Shown here: one piece after another, positions 26,515-37,500 of the stretch
Numbering within the stretch: position 1 is the stretch's first letter
Layout: every line of letters starts with the position of its first letter
Assembly: GCA_030147525.1 (NCBI GenBank)
Contig: JASBVF010000002.1
Location: 186,001-250,000, forward strand
Source of the DNA: Bacteroidota bacterium
GTDB taxonomy: Bacteria; Bacteroidota; Bacteroidia; Chitinophagales; Saprospiraceae
Direction of reading: 5' to 3'
Length of the DNA: 64,000 nucleotides
Notes under the pieces: model-generated
What the model saw: only the letters and a program-made list of their open reading frames with translations
Databases searched by the model: none
Told to the model about the DNA's origin: nothing
Translations under genes and position numbers: made by a program

Positions 26515-28359
26515 ATGAATACTCAAACGCTTGAAAAAGAAGCCGTCATCATCAAATTTGCCGGAGATTCCGGCGACGGGATGCAACTCACGGGCGGCTT
26601 GTTCACTGACGACACCGCCATTTCCGGCAGCGACCTGGCCACTTTCCCTGATTTTCCCGCTGAAATACGGGCTCCTGCCGGCACCCTGGCAGGCGTTTCC
26701 GGGTTCCAGCTCCATTTTGGCAGCCGGGAAATTTTCACACCCGGCGACCGCTTCGACGTGCTGGTAGCCATGAACGCTGCTGCGCTGAAAGTCAATCTCA
26801 GTCAGCTCCGCCCAAGTGCCGCCATCATTATCAACGAGGATGGTTTTGATTCTAAAAACCTGCGCCTCGCCAAATACGGTGACGGCGAAAATCCTCTCGA
26901 AGATGGCACGTTGAAGGATTACGAAGTGATCAAAATCCCGGTCACGAAAATGACCCGGGAAGCTTTGGCCGACTCGCCGCTGAGCACCAAGGAAAAAGAC
27001 CGCTGTAAAAATATGTACGTTCTGGGGCTGCTGCTCTGGCGCTACAACCGCACGCTGGATACCACCCAGAAATTCCTCCGGGCCAAATTCAAAAAGAAGC
27101 CGGACATCCTCGAAGCCAACGAAAAAGTGCTGATGGCCGGCTATCACCTCGGCGATACGATGCAGGAGTTTACTACCCGTTACACGGTGCATCCCGCCAA
27201 ATTGCCGAAAGGCACTTACCGCAGCATCATGGGCAACGATGCACTCGTGCTCGGCCTCGTGACAGCGGCCAAAAAGGCAGGCTTGCCAATATTCTACGGC
27301 TCCTACCCCATCACGCCGGCCTCCAGTATTCTGAATGGCTTGGCGAAATACAAAAACCTCGGCGTAAAAACCTTCCAGGCGGAAGATGAAATCGCCGCCG
27401 TCTGCTCCGCCATTGGCGCCTCCTACGGTGGCAACATCGGCATCACCGGCACTTCCGGTCCGGGTCTGGCACTGAAGGGTGAGGCGATGGGGTTGGCGGT
27501 CATGCTCGAACTTCCGCTCGTCATCTGCAACGTACAGCGTGGCGGCCCGTCAACAGGCTTACCCACCAAAACAGAGCAATCCGACCTGCTGCAAGCCCTC
27601 TACGGCCGTAACGGCGAATGCCCCATGCCGGTCGTTTCGGCCAGTTCTCCGGCGGATAGTTTCGACGCAGCCTACGAGGCTGTCCGCATTGCGCTGCAAC
27701 ATATGACACCGGTCATTCTACTCAGCGACGGCTACATTGCCAACGGGGCCGAGCCCTGGAAATTCCCGAAACTGGCAGACATTCCGGAGATCAAAGTCGA
27801 GTTTGCGAAGCAAAACCCGAACGGCGAACCGTTCATGCCCTACGCCCGTGACGAACGCAGGGTGCGGCAATGGGCGATTCCCGGCACGCCGGGCCTCATC
27901 CACCGGGTGGGAGGTTTGGAAAAAGAAGACGTGACCGGCAACGTGTCCTACGACCCTGCCAACCACGAACACATGGTAAAAACCCGGGAAGCCAAGGTGG
28001 AAATGATCGCCAATTTCATCCCGGAACAAACTGTGGAAGCCGGGCCTGACAATGGCGACCTCCTCATCCTCGGCTGGGGTTCGACCTTCGGCGTTTGTCA
28101 GTCCGTGACACGGGGTTTGGTTGAAATGGGTTACAAGGTAGGCCACGCACACCTGCGCTACATCAACCCTTTCCCCCGCAACCTCGGCGAATTGCTCAAG
28201 CGTTTTGACAAAGTTTTGATCCCTGAAATTAATAATGGCCAACTGGCCAAAGTCATCCGGGACAAATACCTCGTCCCCGTGAAGCAGTACAATAAAATTC
28301 AGGGGACACCGATTACGAACGAGGAATTGTATGAGGCGGCTATTGGGCTTTTAGTGTAA
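26515..28359 (+). CDS. korA: 2-oxoacid:ferredoxin oxidoreductase, fused gamma-alpha subunit
   Basis: About 614 aa from the ATG at 26515; the upstream in-frame Met at 26437 adds an unlikely 26 residues. The N-terminal gamma domain (about 5-190) starts with VIIKFAGDSGDGMQLTGG, the alpha domain (about 225-590) has GSYPITPASSIL, the FQAEDEIAAV region and GTSGPGLALKGEAMGLA, all typical of KorA. With KorB it oxidatively decarboxylates 2-oxoglutarate (or a related 2-oxoacid) with CoA, giving acyl-CoA and reduced ferredoxin. Two-subunit enzymes of this type are common in aerobic Bacteroidota, where they can stand in for the NAD-dependent dehydrogenase. korB follows after 72 bp. Exact 2-oxoacid preference cannot be read from the sequence. 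Confidence 0.92.
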   Translation: MNTQTLEKEAVIIKFAGDSGDGMQLTGGLFTDDTAISGSDLATFPDFPAEIRAPAGTLAGVSGFQLHFGSREIFTPGDRFDVLVAMNAAALKVNLSQLRPSAAIIINEDGFDSKNLRLAKYGDGENPLEDGTLKDYEVIKIPVTKMTREALADSPLSTKEKDRCKNMYVLGLLLWRYNRTLDTTQKFLRAKFKKKPDILEANEKVLMAGYHLGDTMQEFTTRYTVHPAKLPKGTYRSIMGNDALVLGLVTAAKKAGLPIFYGSYPITPASSILNGLAKYKNLGVKTFQAEDEIAAVCSAIGASYGGNIGITGTSGPGLALKGEAMGLAVMLELPLVICNVQRGGPSTGLPTKTEQSDLLQALYGRNGECPMPVVSASSPADSFDAAYEAVRIALQHMTPVILLSDGYIANGAEPWKFPKLADIPEIKVEFAKQNPNGEPFMPYARDERRVRQWAIPGTPGLIHRVGGLEKEDVTGNVSYDPANHEHMVKTREAKVEMIANFIPEQTVEAGPDNGDLLILGWGSTFGVCQSVTRGLVEMGYKVGHAHLRYINPFPRNLGELLKRFDKVLIPEINNGQLAKVIRDKYLVPVKQYNKIQGTPITNEELYEAAIGLLV

Positions 28360-28363
28360 AAAT

Positions 28364-28413
28364 GGTTGAACAGTTGAAGGGTGTAATCGCTTAAACCTTT
28401 CAACTGTTCAGCC
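28364..28413 (+). other. Hairpin between korA and korB
   Basis: Arms 28364-28381 and 28396-28413 pair in 16 of 18 positions (one mismatch can be a G-T wobble), 14-nt loop. There is no T-run after it, so it is more likely an mRNA processing or stability element within the operon. Its words (GTTGAA, CCTTTCAAC) resemble the repeat arms at 29491 and 30066. Confidence 0.6.
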
Positions 28414-28431
28414 TTCAAACTTCTTCAAAAA

Positions 28432-29487
28432 ATGTCTGTAGATCTTCAAAATATGAACGGCGGCGAGCCCGTCGTCCTGAAATCAAAAGATTTCGCCACC
28501 GACCAGGATGTACGCTGGTGCCCCGGTTGCGGCGATTATTCTATTTTAAAACAAGTGCAGACCGTACTGGCCGACCTGGGTAAAAAACCGCACGAAACGG
28601 TCTTCATTTCCGGCATCGGCTGTTCCTCCCGCTTTCCGTACTACATGGAAACTTACGGCATGCACAGCATTCACGGCCGGGCGCCCGGATTTGCGGTGGG
28701 CTTGAAAATGGCCAACCCCAACCTCGGCGTCTGGATGATCACCGGCGACGGCGATGGCCTGAGTATCGGCGGCAATCACCTGATGCACCTGTTCCGCCGC
28801 AATTTTGACCTGAATGTTATTTTGTTCAACAATCAAATTTACGGCCTGACCAAAGGGCAGTATTCCCCGACTTCGGAGGAGAACAAGCGCACGGCTTCAA
28901 CGCCCTACGGCTCCATCGATCACCCGGTGAACCCGATTGCCTTTGCGCTGGGTACTGACGCCACCTTCGTCGCCCGCTCGATGGATCGTGATACGAAGCA
29001 TTTGAAGGAAATGCTCGCTAAAGCAGACGAGCACAAAGGCACGTCGTTCCTGGAGGTGTACCAGAATTGCAATATTTTCAACGATGGCGCTTTTTTCGCT
29101 TTCACGGAAAAAGCAACCAAGCCCGACACCACCATTTTTCTCGAACACGGCCAGCCACTCGTCTTCGGCGCCAACAATGAAAAAGGCATCCGGCTCGATG
29201 GTTTCACACCAAAAATCGTGGATCTGAATGACAGTAATTTCTCCAAAGATGACCTTTGGATACACGATGAGACCGATCTGATCAAAGCGCAAATTCTCTC
29301 CCGCTTCTTCGACGATCCGACCACCACTGAAAATGCATTGCCTCGCCCGTTCGGTATTTTCTACCGCACGGAACGGGCCTGCTACGAAGATTTGCTGTTC
29401 AGCCAAATCGAATCCGCCACGGCCAGCCTGGGCGAAGGCGATCTGGATAAGATTATTGCGGGGTCGAATACGTGGGAAATTAAGTAA
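28432..29487 (+). CDS. korB: 2-oxoacid:ferredoxin oxidoreductase beta subunit
   Basis: A 351-aa thiamine-diphosphate-binding subunit. Near the N-terminus, [11 protein letters not shown] supplies cysteines for the [4Fe-4S] cluster along with the later Cys of [20 protein letters not shown] (about 104-115) with [11 protein letters not shown] forms the TPP-Mg site. The length and motifs fit KorB rather than the longer PorB forms with additional ferredoxin domains. It works with the fused gamma-alpha subunit just upstream, and passes electrons to a soluble ferredoxin not coded in this window. An oxidoreductase 637 bp downstream may take up those electrons. Confidence 0.93.
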   Translation: MSVDLQNMNGGEPVVLKSKDFATDQDVRWCPGCGDYSILKQVQTVLADLGKKPHETVFISGIGCSSRFPYYMETYGMHSIHGRAPGFAVGLKMANPNLGVWMITGDGDGLSIGGNHLMHLFRRNFDLNVILFNNQIYGLTKGQYSPTSEENKRTASTPYGSIDHPVNPIAFALGTDATFVARSMDRDTKHLKEMLAKADEHKGTSFLEVYQNCNIFNDGAFFAFTEKATKPDTTIFLEHGQPLVFGANNEKGIRLDGFTPKIVDLNDSNFSKDDLWIHDETDLIKAQILSRFFDDPTTTENALPRPFGIFYRTERACYEDLLFSQIESATASLGEGDLDKIIAGSNTWEIK

Positions 29488-29490
29488 GGG

Positions 29491-29520
29491 GTTGAAAGGT
29501 TTATGGGGTGAAAGGTTTAA
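29491..29520 (+). repeat. Left inverted-repeat arm flanking the four-helix-bundle gene
   Basis: This 30-bp stretch begins four bases after the korB stop and is the reverse complement of 30066-30095 with one mismatch. It consists of GTTGAAAGG/GTGAAAGG-like words. Together the arms bracket about 600 bp containing one small gene. Confidence 0.85.
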
Positions 29521-29595
29521 ACTCCCTCTCACCTAACCTATTCAATTTTTCAGTCTTCAAACAGTTCAATCTAGAAACGCTTACCTCTCTGCACA

Positions 29596-29967
29596 ATGCC
29601 CTACGAGTATTCTTTTGAAAAACTGGATGCCTGGAAAAAAGCCAAGGAGCTGGTGGTTCTGACTTATAAAATAACTGCCGGATATCCACCGGAAGAACGA
29701 TTTGGACTTACATTGCAAATGAGGAAAGCTGCCGTTTCCACCGCTTCAAATTTATCTGAGGGAAGCGGACGAACTACATCTGCAGACAAAGCAAGACTTT
29801 CGGAGATAGCTTTCGGAAGCCTGTTGGAGTTACTCAATCAGTACATCCTTTCAAAAGAGTTAGGCTACATTACTGAACAAGCGCTGAGCGAAATAAGGCC
29901 ATTGGTTGATGATACCGCTATCAGGATTAATAATTTGCGAAAATCCCAATTGAAAGGAGGGAGGTAA
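29596..29967 (+). CDS. Four-helix-bundle protein, 23S rRNA intervening-sequence (IVP/S23) family
   Basis: A 123-aa, all-helical protein. FEKLDAWKKAKELVVLTYKIT opens helix 1, FGLTLQMRKAAVSTASNLSEGSGR is the family signature, and the last two helices carry SLLELLNQYILSKELGYI and the C-terminal Arg-Ile-Asn-Asn-Leu. Proteins of this family were first seen in intervening sequences inside 23S rRNA genes and also occur freely in Bacteroidota genomes; they resemble the Avd accessory protein of diversity-generating retroelements. Their cellular role is not settled, and no reverse transcriptase or variable repeat is visible here. It is bracketed by inverted repeats and splits an otherwise metabolic gene set, so it may be a recently inserted cassette. 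Confidence 0.88.
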   Translation: MPYEYSFEKLDAWKKAKELVVLTYKITAGYPPEERFGLTLQMRKAAVSTASNLSEGSGRTTSADKARLSEIAFGSLLELLNQYILSKELGYITEQALSEIRPLVDDTAIRINNLRKSQLKGGR

Positions 29968-30065
29968 AAGTTGAAGGATTTATTTGTTTCATTGGGATTG
30001 CTTTTGAAGCATTTGCTTCTGCCTGACAGATGGCTCCAAAAGTATCGATTTCACTCAGCCCCCCC

Positions 30066-30095
30066 TTAAACCTTTCACCCCATAAACCCTTCAAC
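30066..30095 (-). repeat. Right inverted-repeat arm flanking the four-helix-bundle gene
   Basis: Reverse complement of 29491-29520 with a single mismatch (29 of 30). It ends 30 bp before the start of the next oxidoreductase gene. The 29968-30065 stretch between the small gene and this arm shows no further feature. Confidence 0.85.
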
Positions 30096-30124
30096 TTCTG
30101 AATTCAACCCATAAACTTTCAATC

Positions 30125-31477
30125 ATGAATCCTCACCTTGTCGCCATTTTCGGAGGCGCCGTTTCGGGCGCCGAAGCAGCTTTCCAGCTTGCACTGCGGG
30201 GTATTCGCTCCGTGGTTTTTGAACAAAATGCATTGCCTTACGGGAAAATTGAGGACGGCCTGCCCAAGTGGCATGCCAGGCTGCGGGACAAGGAAGAAGG
30301 TAACATCAACGAAAAACTGAGTAACCCGCTGGTTACCTTCGTACCCAAGGTGAGGCTCGGCCAGGAGATTGATTTTCAGGACATTACAACAAACTGGGGG
30401 TTCTCCGCCGTCTTCCTTGCCACCGGCGCCTGGCGTGACCGGCCCCTGCCCGTCGAAGGGGTGGATGAGTACATCGGCAAGGGATTGTATTACCAAAATC
30501 CTTTCATCAACTGGTACAATCATTTTCACGAACCCGGTTTTTCGGGCGAGCAGATGGAAGTTTCCGAGGGTGCATTGATCATCGGCGGCGGCCTCGCCTC
30601 CATCGACGTAGCCAAGGCCCTGATGATGGAAACCGTGGAAAAAGCACTGGCCAAACGAGGCATCAAAGTCAACATGTTCGACCTGGAGCGGAGCATCGTC
30701 AAGGTCCTCGAAGCTAACGGCCTCTCCCTCGACGATCTCGGCGTGAAACCCTGCTCGCTCGTGTACCGGCGAAGGGTGAAGGACATGCCGCTCTTTCCCG
30801 GCGACACCGACACCCCGGAGCAAATCGCCAAAGCAGAAACGGTACGGGAAAAAGTGCTGATGAACGCTCAATCCAAGTTTCTGTTTAACATGCTTCCCTG
30901 CCACGTGCCGGTGGGTAAAATCGTGGAAAACGGCCAGCTCGCCGGGCTGATTTTAAGAGAAACAAAAGTTGAAAACGGCCGGGTCGTCGAGCTACCGGGC
31001 ACCGACAAGGAATTCAGATCGCCGCTCGTCATTTCCTCCATCGGCAGCATCCCGGAACTGATTCCCGGCATCCCGATGAAAGGCCAAACTTTTGAAGTGG
31101 AAAACGATGAATGCTGCCGCCTCAAAGGTTATGAAAATGTGTTCGCCCTTGGCAACGCCGTCACCGGTCGGGGCAATATCAAGGAAAGCATGGAGCACGG
31201 ACGAAGCATCTCTGAATCCATTGCGGAGCACTACCTCGTCGATGCGGAAGGCAGCGTTTCAGGGCATTTCCGGGAAAAAGAAGCCGTCGTGTCCGCTCAT
31301 ATCACCTCTCTGCTCAACCGGCTGGAATCCCTGACACCTCCGACACCGGAACGGGTAGATTCCATTTTTCAAAAAATAAAATCACTTCAGGTGCAGGTAG
31401 GGTATTCCGGCCAATACCACGAATGGATCAAAGCGCACCTTCCGGTTCGACTGGAGGAACTGGTGGAGGGACATTGA
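30125..31477 (+). CDS. FAD/NAD(P)-dependent oxidoreductase, ferredoxin-NADP reductase (adrenodoxin-reductase) or GltD-like
   Basis: A 450-aa cytoplasmic flavoprotein. The N-terminal FAD site is IFGGAVSGAEAA with the following acidic strand end VVFEQNALPYGKI; a second nucleotide site, ALIIGGGLASIDVAKAL (about 157-173), binds NAD(P); the C-terminal VFALGNAVTGRGNIKES strand closes the FAD site. Length and layout fit the adrenodoxin-reductase/FprA and glutamate-synthase-small-subunit group, without the N-terminal FeS domain of GltD. The place after korAB suggests it exchanges electrons between ferredoxin and NAD(P); this is inference from context. The first glycine motif is atypical (GGAVSG rather than GxGxxG). 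Confidence 0.78.
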   Translation: MNPHLVAIFGGAVSGAEAAFQLALRGIRSVVFEQNALPYGKIEDGLPKWHARLRDKEEGNINEKLSNPLVTFVPKVRLGQEIDFQDITTNWGFSAVFLATGAWRDRPLPVEGVDEYIGKGLYYQNPFINWYNHFHEPGFSGEQMEVSEGALIIGGGLASIDVAKALMMETVEKALAKRGIKVNMFDLERSIVKVLEANGLSLDDLGVKPCSLVYRRRVKDMPLFPGDTDTPEQIAKAETVREKVLMNAQSKFLFNMLPCHVPVGKIVENGQLAGLILRETKVENGRVVELPGTDKEFRSPLVISSIGSIPELIPGIPMKGQTFEVENDECCRLKGYENVFALGNAVTGRGNIKESMEHGRSISESIAEHYLVDAEGSVSGHFREKEAVVSAHITSLLNRLESLTPPTPERVDSIFQKIKSLQVQVGYSGQYHEWIKAHLPVRLEELVEGH

Positions 31478-31515
31478 ATGCCCCTCCCTTCCAGTTTTAA
31501 TTTAATCTGTTTTCA

Positions 31516-31553
31516 CAAAAACGATCGGCGAGCTTTAAACTCGCAAACTCGCC
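31516..31553 (-). terminator. Candidate terminator of the minus-strand envelope operon
   Basis: Read on the minus strand, GGCGAG (31553-31548) pairs with CTCGCC (31532-31527) and is followed by GATCGTTTTTG, 15-50 bp after the stop of the giant adhesin. The inner bases can form an alternative GCGAG/CTCGC stem. Of moderate strength. Confidence 0.45.
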
Positions 31554-31567
31554 CGCTTTGAGTTAAC

Positions 31568-34500
31568 CTATTCATCCGACACCACAATTTTCACTGTGTG
31601 AACCTGGTTCACCGATCGCAGGTAGATAAAATACAAGCCCGGCGTCCGATCGGCAAAGTCCAGCTTCGTTTGGTAATGGTCGTCGCCTTCCAGTTCGCTT
31701 CGTTCGAGTATTTCACCTAAAACATTCACTACGTACAGCCTGACATTTTCCTCCCTGCTCAACTTCACATCGAGCGTCACCCAGCCTGACGTTGGGTTGG
31801 GGTAAGCCAGCACATCGGTGAAAGTCAGGTAAACCAACGAGTCTTCATCCGGGTTGGTGAGCCTGAAATTATTGGTGATCCAGATCTTTTTGGTCATGGT
31901 GTCCGTACAGAAAAGATTGGATGCCACAAGCGTCACGAGGTAGGAAGATTGCGGAGCTGACTCATCATTCGGGTAGCTGAAAACAGGATCTTCTTCCGTG
32001 CTCGTGGAGTTAGCCGGGTCGCCAAAAAACCACTCCCAGCTCTGCGCCGCAGGACGGGATACATCGATAAACTGTATGATGTCATCCGGTGTCACTTCGA
32101 CGGAATCCACATCGAACAAGCCTGAAGCCGCCAGGAAATGCGCCTCGAAAGTGCCGCCTGAGCCGGCCACGCCAAATGTTTGTGAAATTGTGCAGCCGTT
32201 ATCATCCGTAACTGTCACGCCGTAGGTGCCTACTGCAAGTTGTGAAATATCTTCCGTGGAGGCGCCGTTGCTCCAGCTGAAAACATAATCCGGAACACCG
32301 CCTGCCACGGTAATGTCGATACTGCCGTCATTTGGGTTTTTACACCCGGCCCGCTGCAGTTCAGACTCCATGGAAAAGAATTCGGGCTGTGTTATCTCAG
32401 TTTCCGCAGTCACGGTACAGCCATTGTTATCCGTAATCGTACCGGCGTAAGTCCCAACCGCAAGGCCGGTGATTTCCGGCGTTGTGGCGCCATTGTCCCA
32501 GTTGAAAGTGTACGGCGCATTGCCACCGCTGACTGTAAAAGCCACCGATCCGTCACCGCCATCATAGCAGCTGACATGGGTGACAACCTCCGTCACCAGC
32601 ATTTGATCCGGCTGTGCCACCGTCACCGTTTCCAAAATTTCACACCCGTTGACGTCCACGATGGTAACGGTGTAGTCGCCGGCTGCCAGCTGATTGATGT
32701 CTTCGTTAAACTGCCCGGTACTCCAGTTCGTGACGTAGGCAGGTATTCCCCCGGTAATCGTCAGGTCAATCGCACCGGAAAAATTATTGAAGCAGGTCAG
32801 GTCCGTCACTGCCGTTGTTGCCAGCAGTTCGTCCGGTTCAATGATCTGAACCGTTTCTGTAGCGGTACAACCGTTCGCATCCGTGATGGTGAGGCTGTAA
32901 GCTCCTGCGTCCAGATTTTCAATCAACGAATCCGTGGCGCCATTGTCCCATGCGTAAGTGTAAGGCATTATTCCGCCACTTGGCTGCACCTCAGCACTAC
33001 CGTTGGCATCGCCAAAGCAGGTGATTGCTGTTGTCGTTAAATTTCCCAGCAAAATTGCAGGCTGCGAAACAAAGTCATTGCTGACAGCAGTACATCCCGC
33101 CGCATCCGTGACGGTTACAAAATAATTGGCCGAAACGAGGCCGTCGATTGTAGCCGTGGTGTCGCCGTTGGTCCAAATGAACTCGTAGCCCGATGCGCCG
33201 GGCGTACCGCCGGAGACATTCGCCGTCAGGCTGCCATTGGCTTCGCCAAAACAATTGACGGCTGTATTGTCAAAACTGATGGCGATTTGTGGCGCTTGGC
33301 TCACGTCCACGGAAGCCGTGGTGGTACAACCCTGGAAATCTGTGATCGTGACCGTGTAAGTGCCGGCTGCCAAACCGCTGATGTCCTGCGTGGTAGCGCT
33401 GTTCGACCAATTGGCAAAATACGGCGCTGCACCACCCGACACGCTGATATCCACGGCGCCATTCAACTGCCCAAAGCAATCGTTGCCGGTAACGGCATTC
33501 ACCACAATCTGAACAGCCGAAGGCTCGCTGATCGTAACGGTTTTCTCATTGGTACAGCCATTTGCATCCGTCAGGGTGACAGTGTAGTCACCGGCTGCCA
33601 GTCCGCTGATGGCCTGCGTTGTTTCACCATTGCTCCAGGCAAAAGTGTAAGGCGAGGTTCCACCTGAGGGGACGATATTGGCAGTGCCGCTGTTCCCTCC
33701 GTTGCAGACGTTACCCGTCATTTGGGTGAAAGATTGCAACAGGGCAGGTTGGGTCAGATTAACACTTCCCGTCGTAGTATTGCCGTCCAAATCCGTCACC
33801 GTTACCTGGTAAGTGCCGGGTGACAGGTTTTCAATCACTGACAAGGTACTGCCCGTACTCCAGAGGATGGAATAAGGCATCGCTCCTCCGGAAATCACGG
33901 CCTCCACGCTGCCATCGTTGCTGCCGTTGCAGCTTATATTTTGTCCGGTCAAACTCACCGCCAGGGCACCCACTGCCGTGATGGTCGTGTTTTCAATAAT
34001 CGAACAACCGTTTGCATCGGTGATGGTTACGCTGTACGGCCCGACAAAAAGGTTGGAAATATCTTCCGAATTCAGACCATTGCTCCAGTTAAACTGGTAA
34101 GGCGGCTGACCGCCTGAAACAGTCAGATCAATGCTGCCGTCGTTTGTCGAAGGCGTGGAAGTCTGCGTAGTTGTCAAAACACCCACGATGGTAGACGGCT
34201 CTTCGATTTCGTAGATCGCCGTCACCATGCAGCCAAGGGCGTCGGTTATTTCCAGTTCGTACTGGCCTGCAGCCAATCCGGCGATGTTCTGCGTTGTTTC
34301 ACCATTCGACCAATTGAACGCGTAAGGGGTGCTGCCTCCTGTCACATCGACGGTGATGCTTCCGTCGGCATCCCCGGCACAATTTACATCCTCACTGCTG
34401 ATAAGGCTGACAACCGGAGCATCCGTATTGCCAACCACACCGATGGCGGAGAAAACGCAGCCTGCATCATCGGTCACGATGAGTTGGTAACTGCCCACAG

Positions 34501-37500
34501 GAATACCGGCGAGCATGTTCGTTGTGTCGGGATAACCATCCCATTCGTAAGTGTAGGGTGCCTGACCGCCTGAAACATCCGCTGTCAAAGCTCCATTCGT
34601 TCCGTTGCAGGACGCATTCGTTGGCGTAAATGTGACGGTCATCGTTGAAAGTTCAGACACACCCACACTGCCTGCGATGCTACAGCCATTGCCATCGGTC
34701 ACGGTCACAAAATAGGTTCCAGCCTCAGTTGCAAAGATGCCCTGGCCTGTTTCACTTCCCGATGGTGTCGTCCATTCATAATCAAAGACCCCATTGCCGC
34801 CGGAAGGCGTAGCGACCAGTTGAACATTGCCGCCCGGACAGAAAGTAGCCGGGGAAGGACTGAGGCTCAAGCTGAGCGACGGGTTGAGATCGATGGTCAC
34901 GGAAGCGGTATTCACGCATCCCGTGGCGCTTGTTATTGTCACTTCGTAAATGCCGGCATTCGCTGAAGTAGCGGCATTTACCACCGGGTTTTGTTCGGGT
35001 GAAACAAAGCCATTGGGGCCGGTCCAGGCCCATTCCACAGCTTCGCCACCGTTTTCAGTCAACTGCAAATCACCACCCTCACAAACGGGGCTGTTACTTT
35101 GTGCTGCGGCAATTGGCAGGTCAAAAACTTCGATTTCCTGTGTGGCTGTGTTTTCACAACCGTTGACATCGGTGTAGCTGTAGGTTAAAACATGCACCCC
35201 GACACCCGCCGCCACCGGATCAAATTCATTTCCTGAAACACCTGCGCCGGAGAAAGTCCCGCCGTTTGGCGAAGCCGAAAGCACCACTGACGAACCACCC
35301 GCACAAGCATCCGTCGGATCGTCAAACGTGAGTACCGGTAGCGGGTTGACTGTCAGCGTCACTGCTACCCGGCTGTCGCTGGTGCAGTTGTTGGCGATGA
35401 TTCGGGTTTCTGCGAAGTAAGTTCCCGCTGCTGTTGGCGTGTAGCTGGTATTTCCTGAAAGGAGCAAGTTGCCGCCGGTGGCTGCATCGTACCAATCAGC
35501 GGTTTCACCGGCATTCACGGAAACCGTGAGCGCCGGGATCGTGTCGCCTTCGCAAATCTCCTCGTCACCATTGCTCAACGGAGCATCCACAACCGGGCAA
35601 CCGCAGTTGGGTGCCAGAATGAGTTGTGTTACCTGGCATCCGGTCGCTGTATAAGAGACGATTATGGTAAGATTTTGCGCAGCAGGTATGTTGACTATCG
35701 TGTAAGAACCGCCGCCGTTATCGACGATCGTACCGGCACTGGCCGTCACTTCATCAGCATCGGTTGTGATATTCACATCGTAAGTCAATAAATCGGGCGA
35801 ACAGATGGGCACATCGATAGCCAGTGAAGGCAGTTCGCCCACCGTTACCAGCACTTCATCGGTTGCAATACAACCGGCACCGTCTGTCACCGTCAACGTG
35901 TAAGTGGTAGTGGCCGCAGGATTGGCGATTGGATTAACAATGTTCGGATCGCTCAAACCATCGGCAGGACTCCATTCATAAGTCAGGCCACCCGAGCCTG
36001 TACTTCCGCCGGCATCCAGCTCGACGCCTATACCGGAGCAAGTGATCGTATCTGCCCCTGCATTGGCCACCAGCCCTGAATTGATAGTCAGGGTAACGGG
36101 CGTCCGGGTCGTACTGGTGCAATTGCTGACCGGGTTCAGTGTTTCCACATAAAATGTACCGGCGCCGTTAGGGGTAAAGCTCGTCACCCCGGAGATCAAC
36201 ATCACACCGCCGGTCGGCGCATCAAACCAGGAGGCCGTTTCGCCTGAGTTAACCGTAACCGTAAGTGCCGGAATAGGCTGACCAAGGCAAATGGCCTGGT
36301 CGCCACCGCTGACCGGCGGGTTGATCGGCGGACAACTGCAATTCGGAGAATTAACGCCCTGCGGCCTGGCACAACCTGTGGATGAGAAAGTCGCCGTAAT
36401 CGTAATGTTCGTTCCGGTCGGCACCAGGTTGATGATCCATGAATTACCGCCGAGCGATGAAACCGTTCCTTCCGTGGAAGTTACCACGTCTGCGTTGGTG
36501 GTGATGATTACGTAGTAAGAAAGCAGGCCGGCGTCGCAAACCACATTGTTTACCGTAATAACCGGCAATGGATTTACAATGACCAACACCTGGTCCGTAG
36601 CCGTGCAGCCATTACCGTCCGTCACCATCACGGTGTAAGTAGTGGTGGCCAATGGGCTGGCGATCGGGTTGGCGATATTTGTCGCACTCAGACCCGTGCC
36701 CGGACTCCAGGCGTAGCTCAATGTTCCGCTGCCGCTGCTGCTACCGGCATTGAGTTGCGTGCTGCCACCGGAGCAAATGGGCACATCCGGCCCCGCATTG
36801 GCAACGGGCAATGGATTGATCGTCAAAACCACCGCCGTGCGGGTATTGCTGACGCAATTGTGAATCGTGTTTCGGGTTTCAGCGTAGTAAGTCCCTGCGG
36901 TGGTTGGTGTGTAACTGGTGTTTCCTGAAAGGAGTAAAGTACCGCCGACAGGCGCCGAATACCAGTCTGCTGTTTCGTCAGCACCCACCGTGACTGTCAA
37001 AGCCGGGATCGTGTTGCCGAAACAGATGGCCTGGTTACCACCGCTGACAGGTGCTGCCACGAACGGACAACTGCAATCCGGCGCCACCACCAACTGGGAA
37101 AACTGACATCCCGTTGCAGTGAAAAACGAAGTGACAGTTACGTTTTGACCGGCCGGTACGCCATTCACGGTGAAGGAACCGCCACCGTTGTTCGTTACAG
37201 TGCCGGCACTTGCCGTCACTGTATTGCCATCGGTTGACAAAGTGACACTGTACGTCAATAAATTAGGCGCACAAACAGCGCTGTTGATGATAATCCCCGG
37301 CAAAGGCTGCACGGTGACCGTAATCATATCGGTTGCTGTGCAACCGTTGCCATCCGTCACCTCCAGGGTGTAGGTGGTGGTGGATAACGGATCAGCAACC
37401 GGGTTGGGAATATTTGTCGCACTCAACCCGGTGGACGGACTCCAGGCGTAGGTGAGGAACCCGCTGCCGGTACTGCCACCGGCATTCAAGGTCGTACTGG

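Noticed and set aside
29596-29967. Diversity-generating retroelement (Avd-like gene)
   Set aside because: No reverse transcriptase, template repeat or variable repeat is visible; the protein fits the general IVP family equally well.
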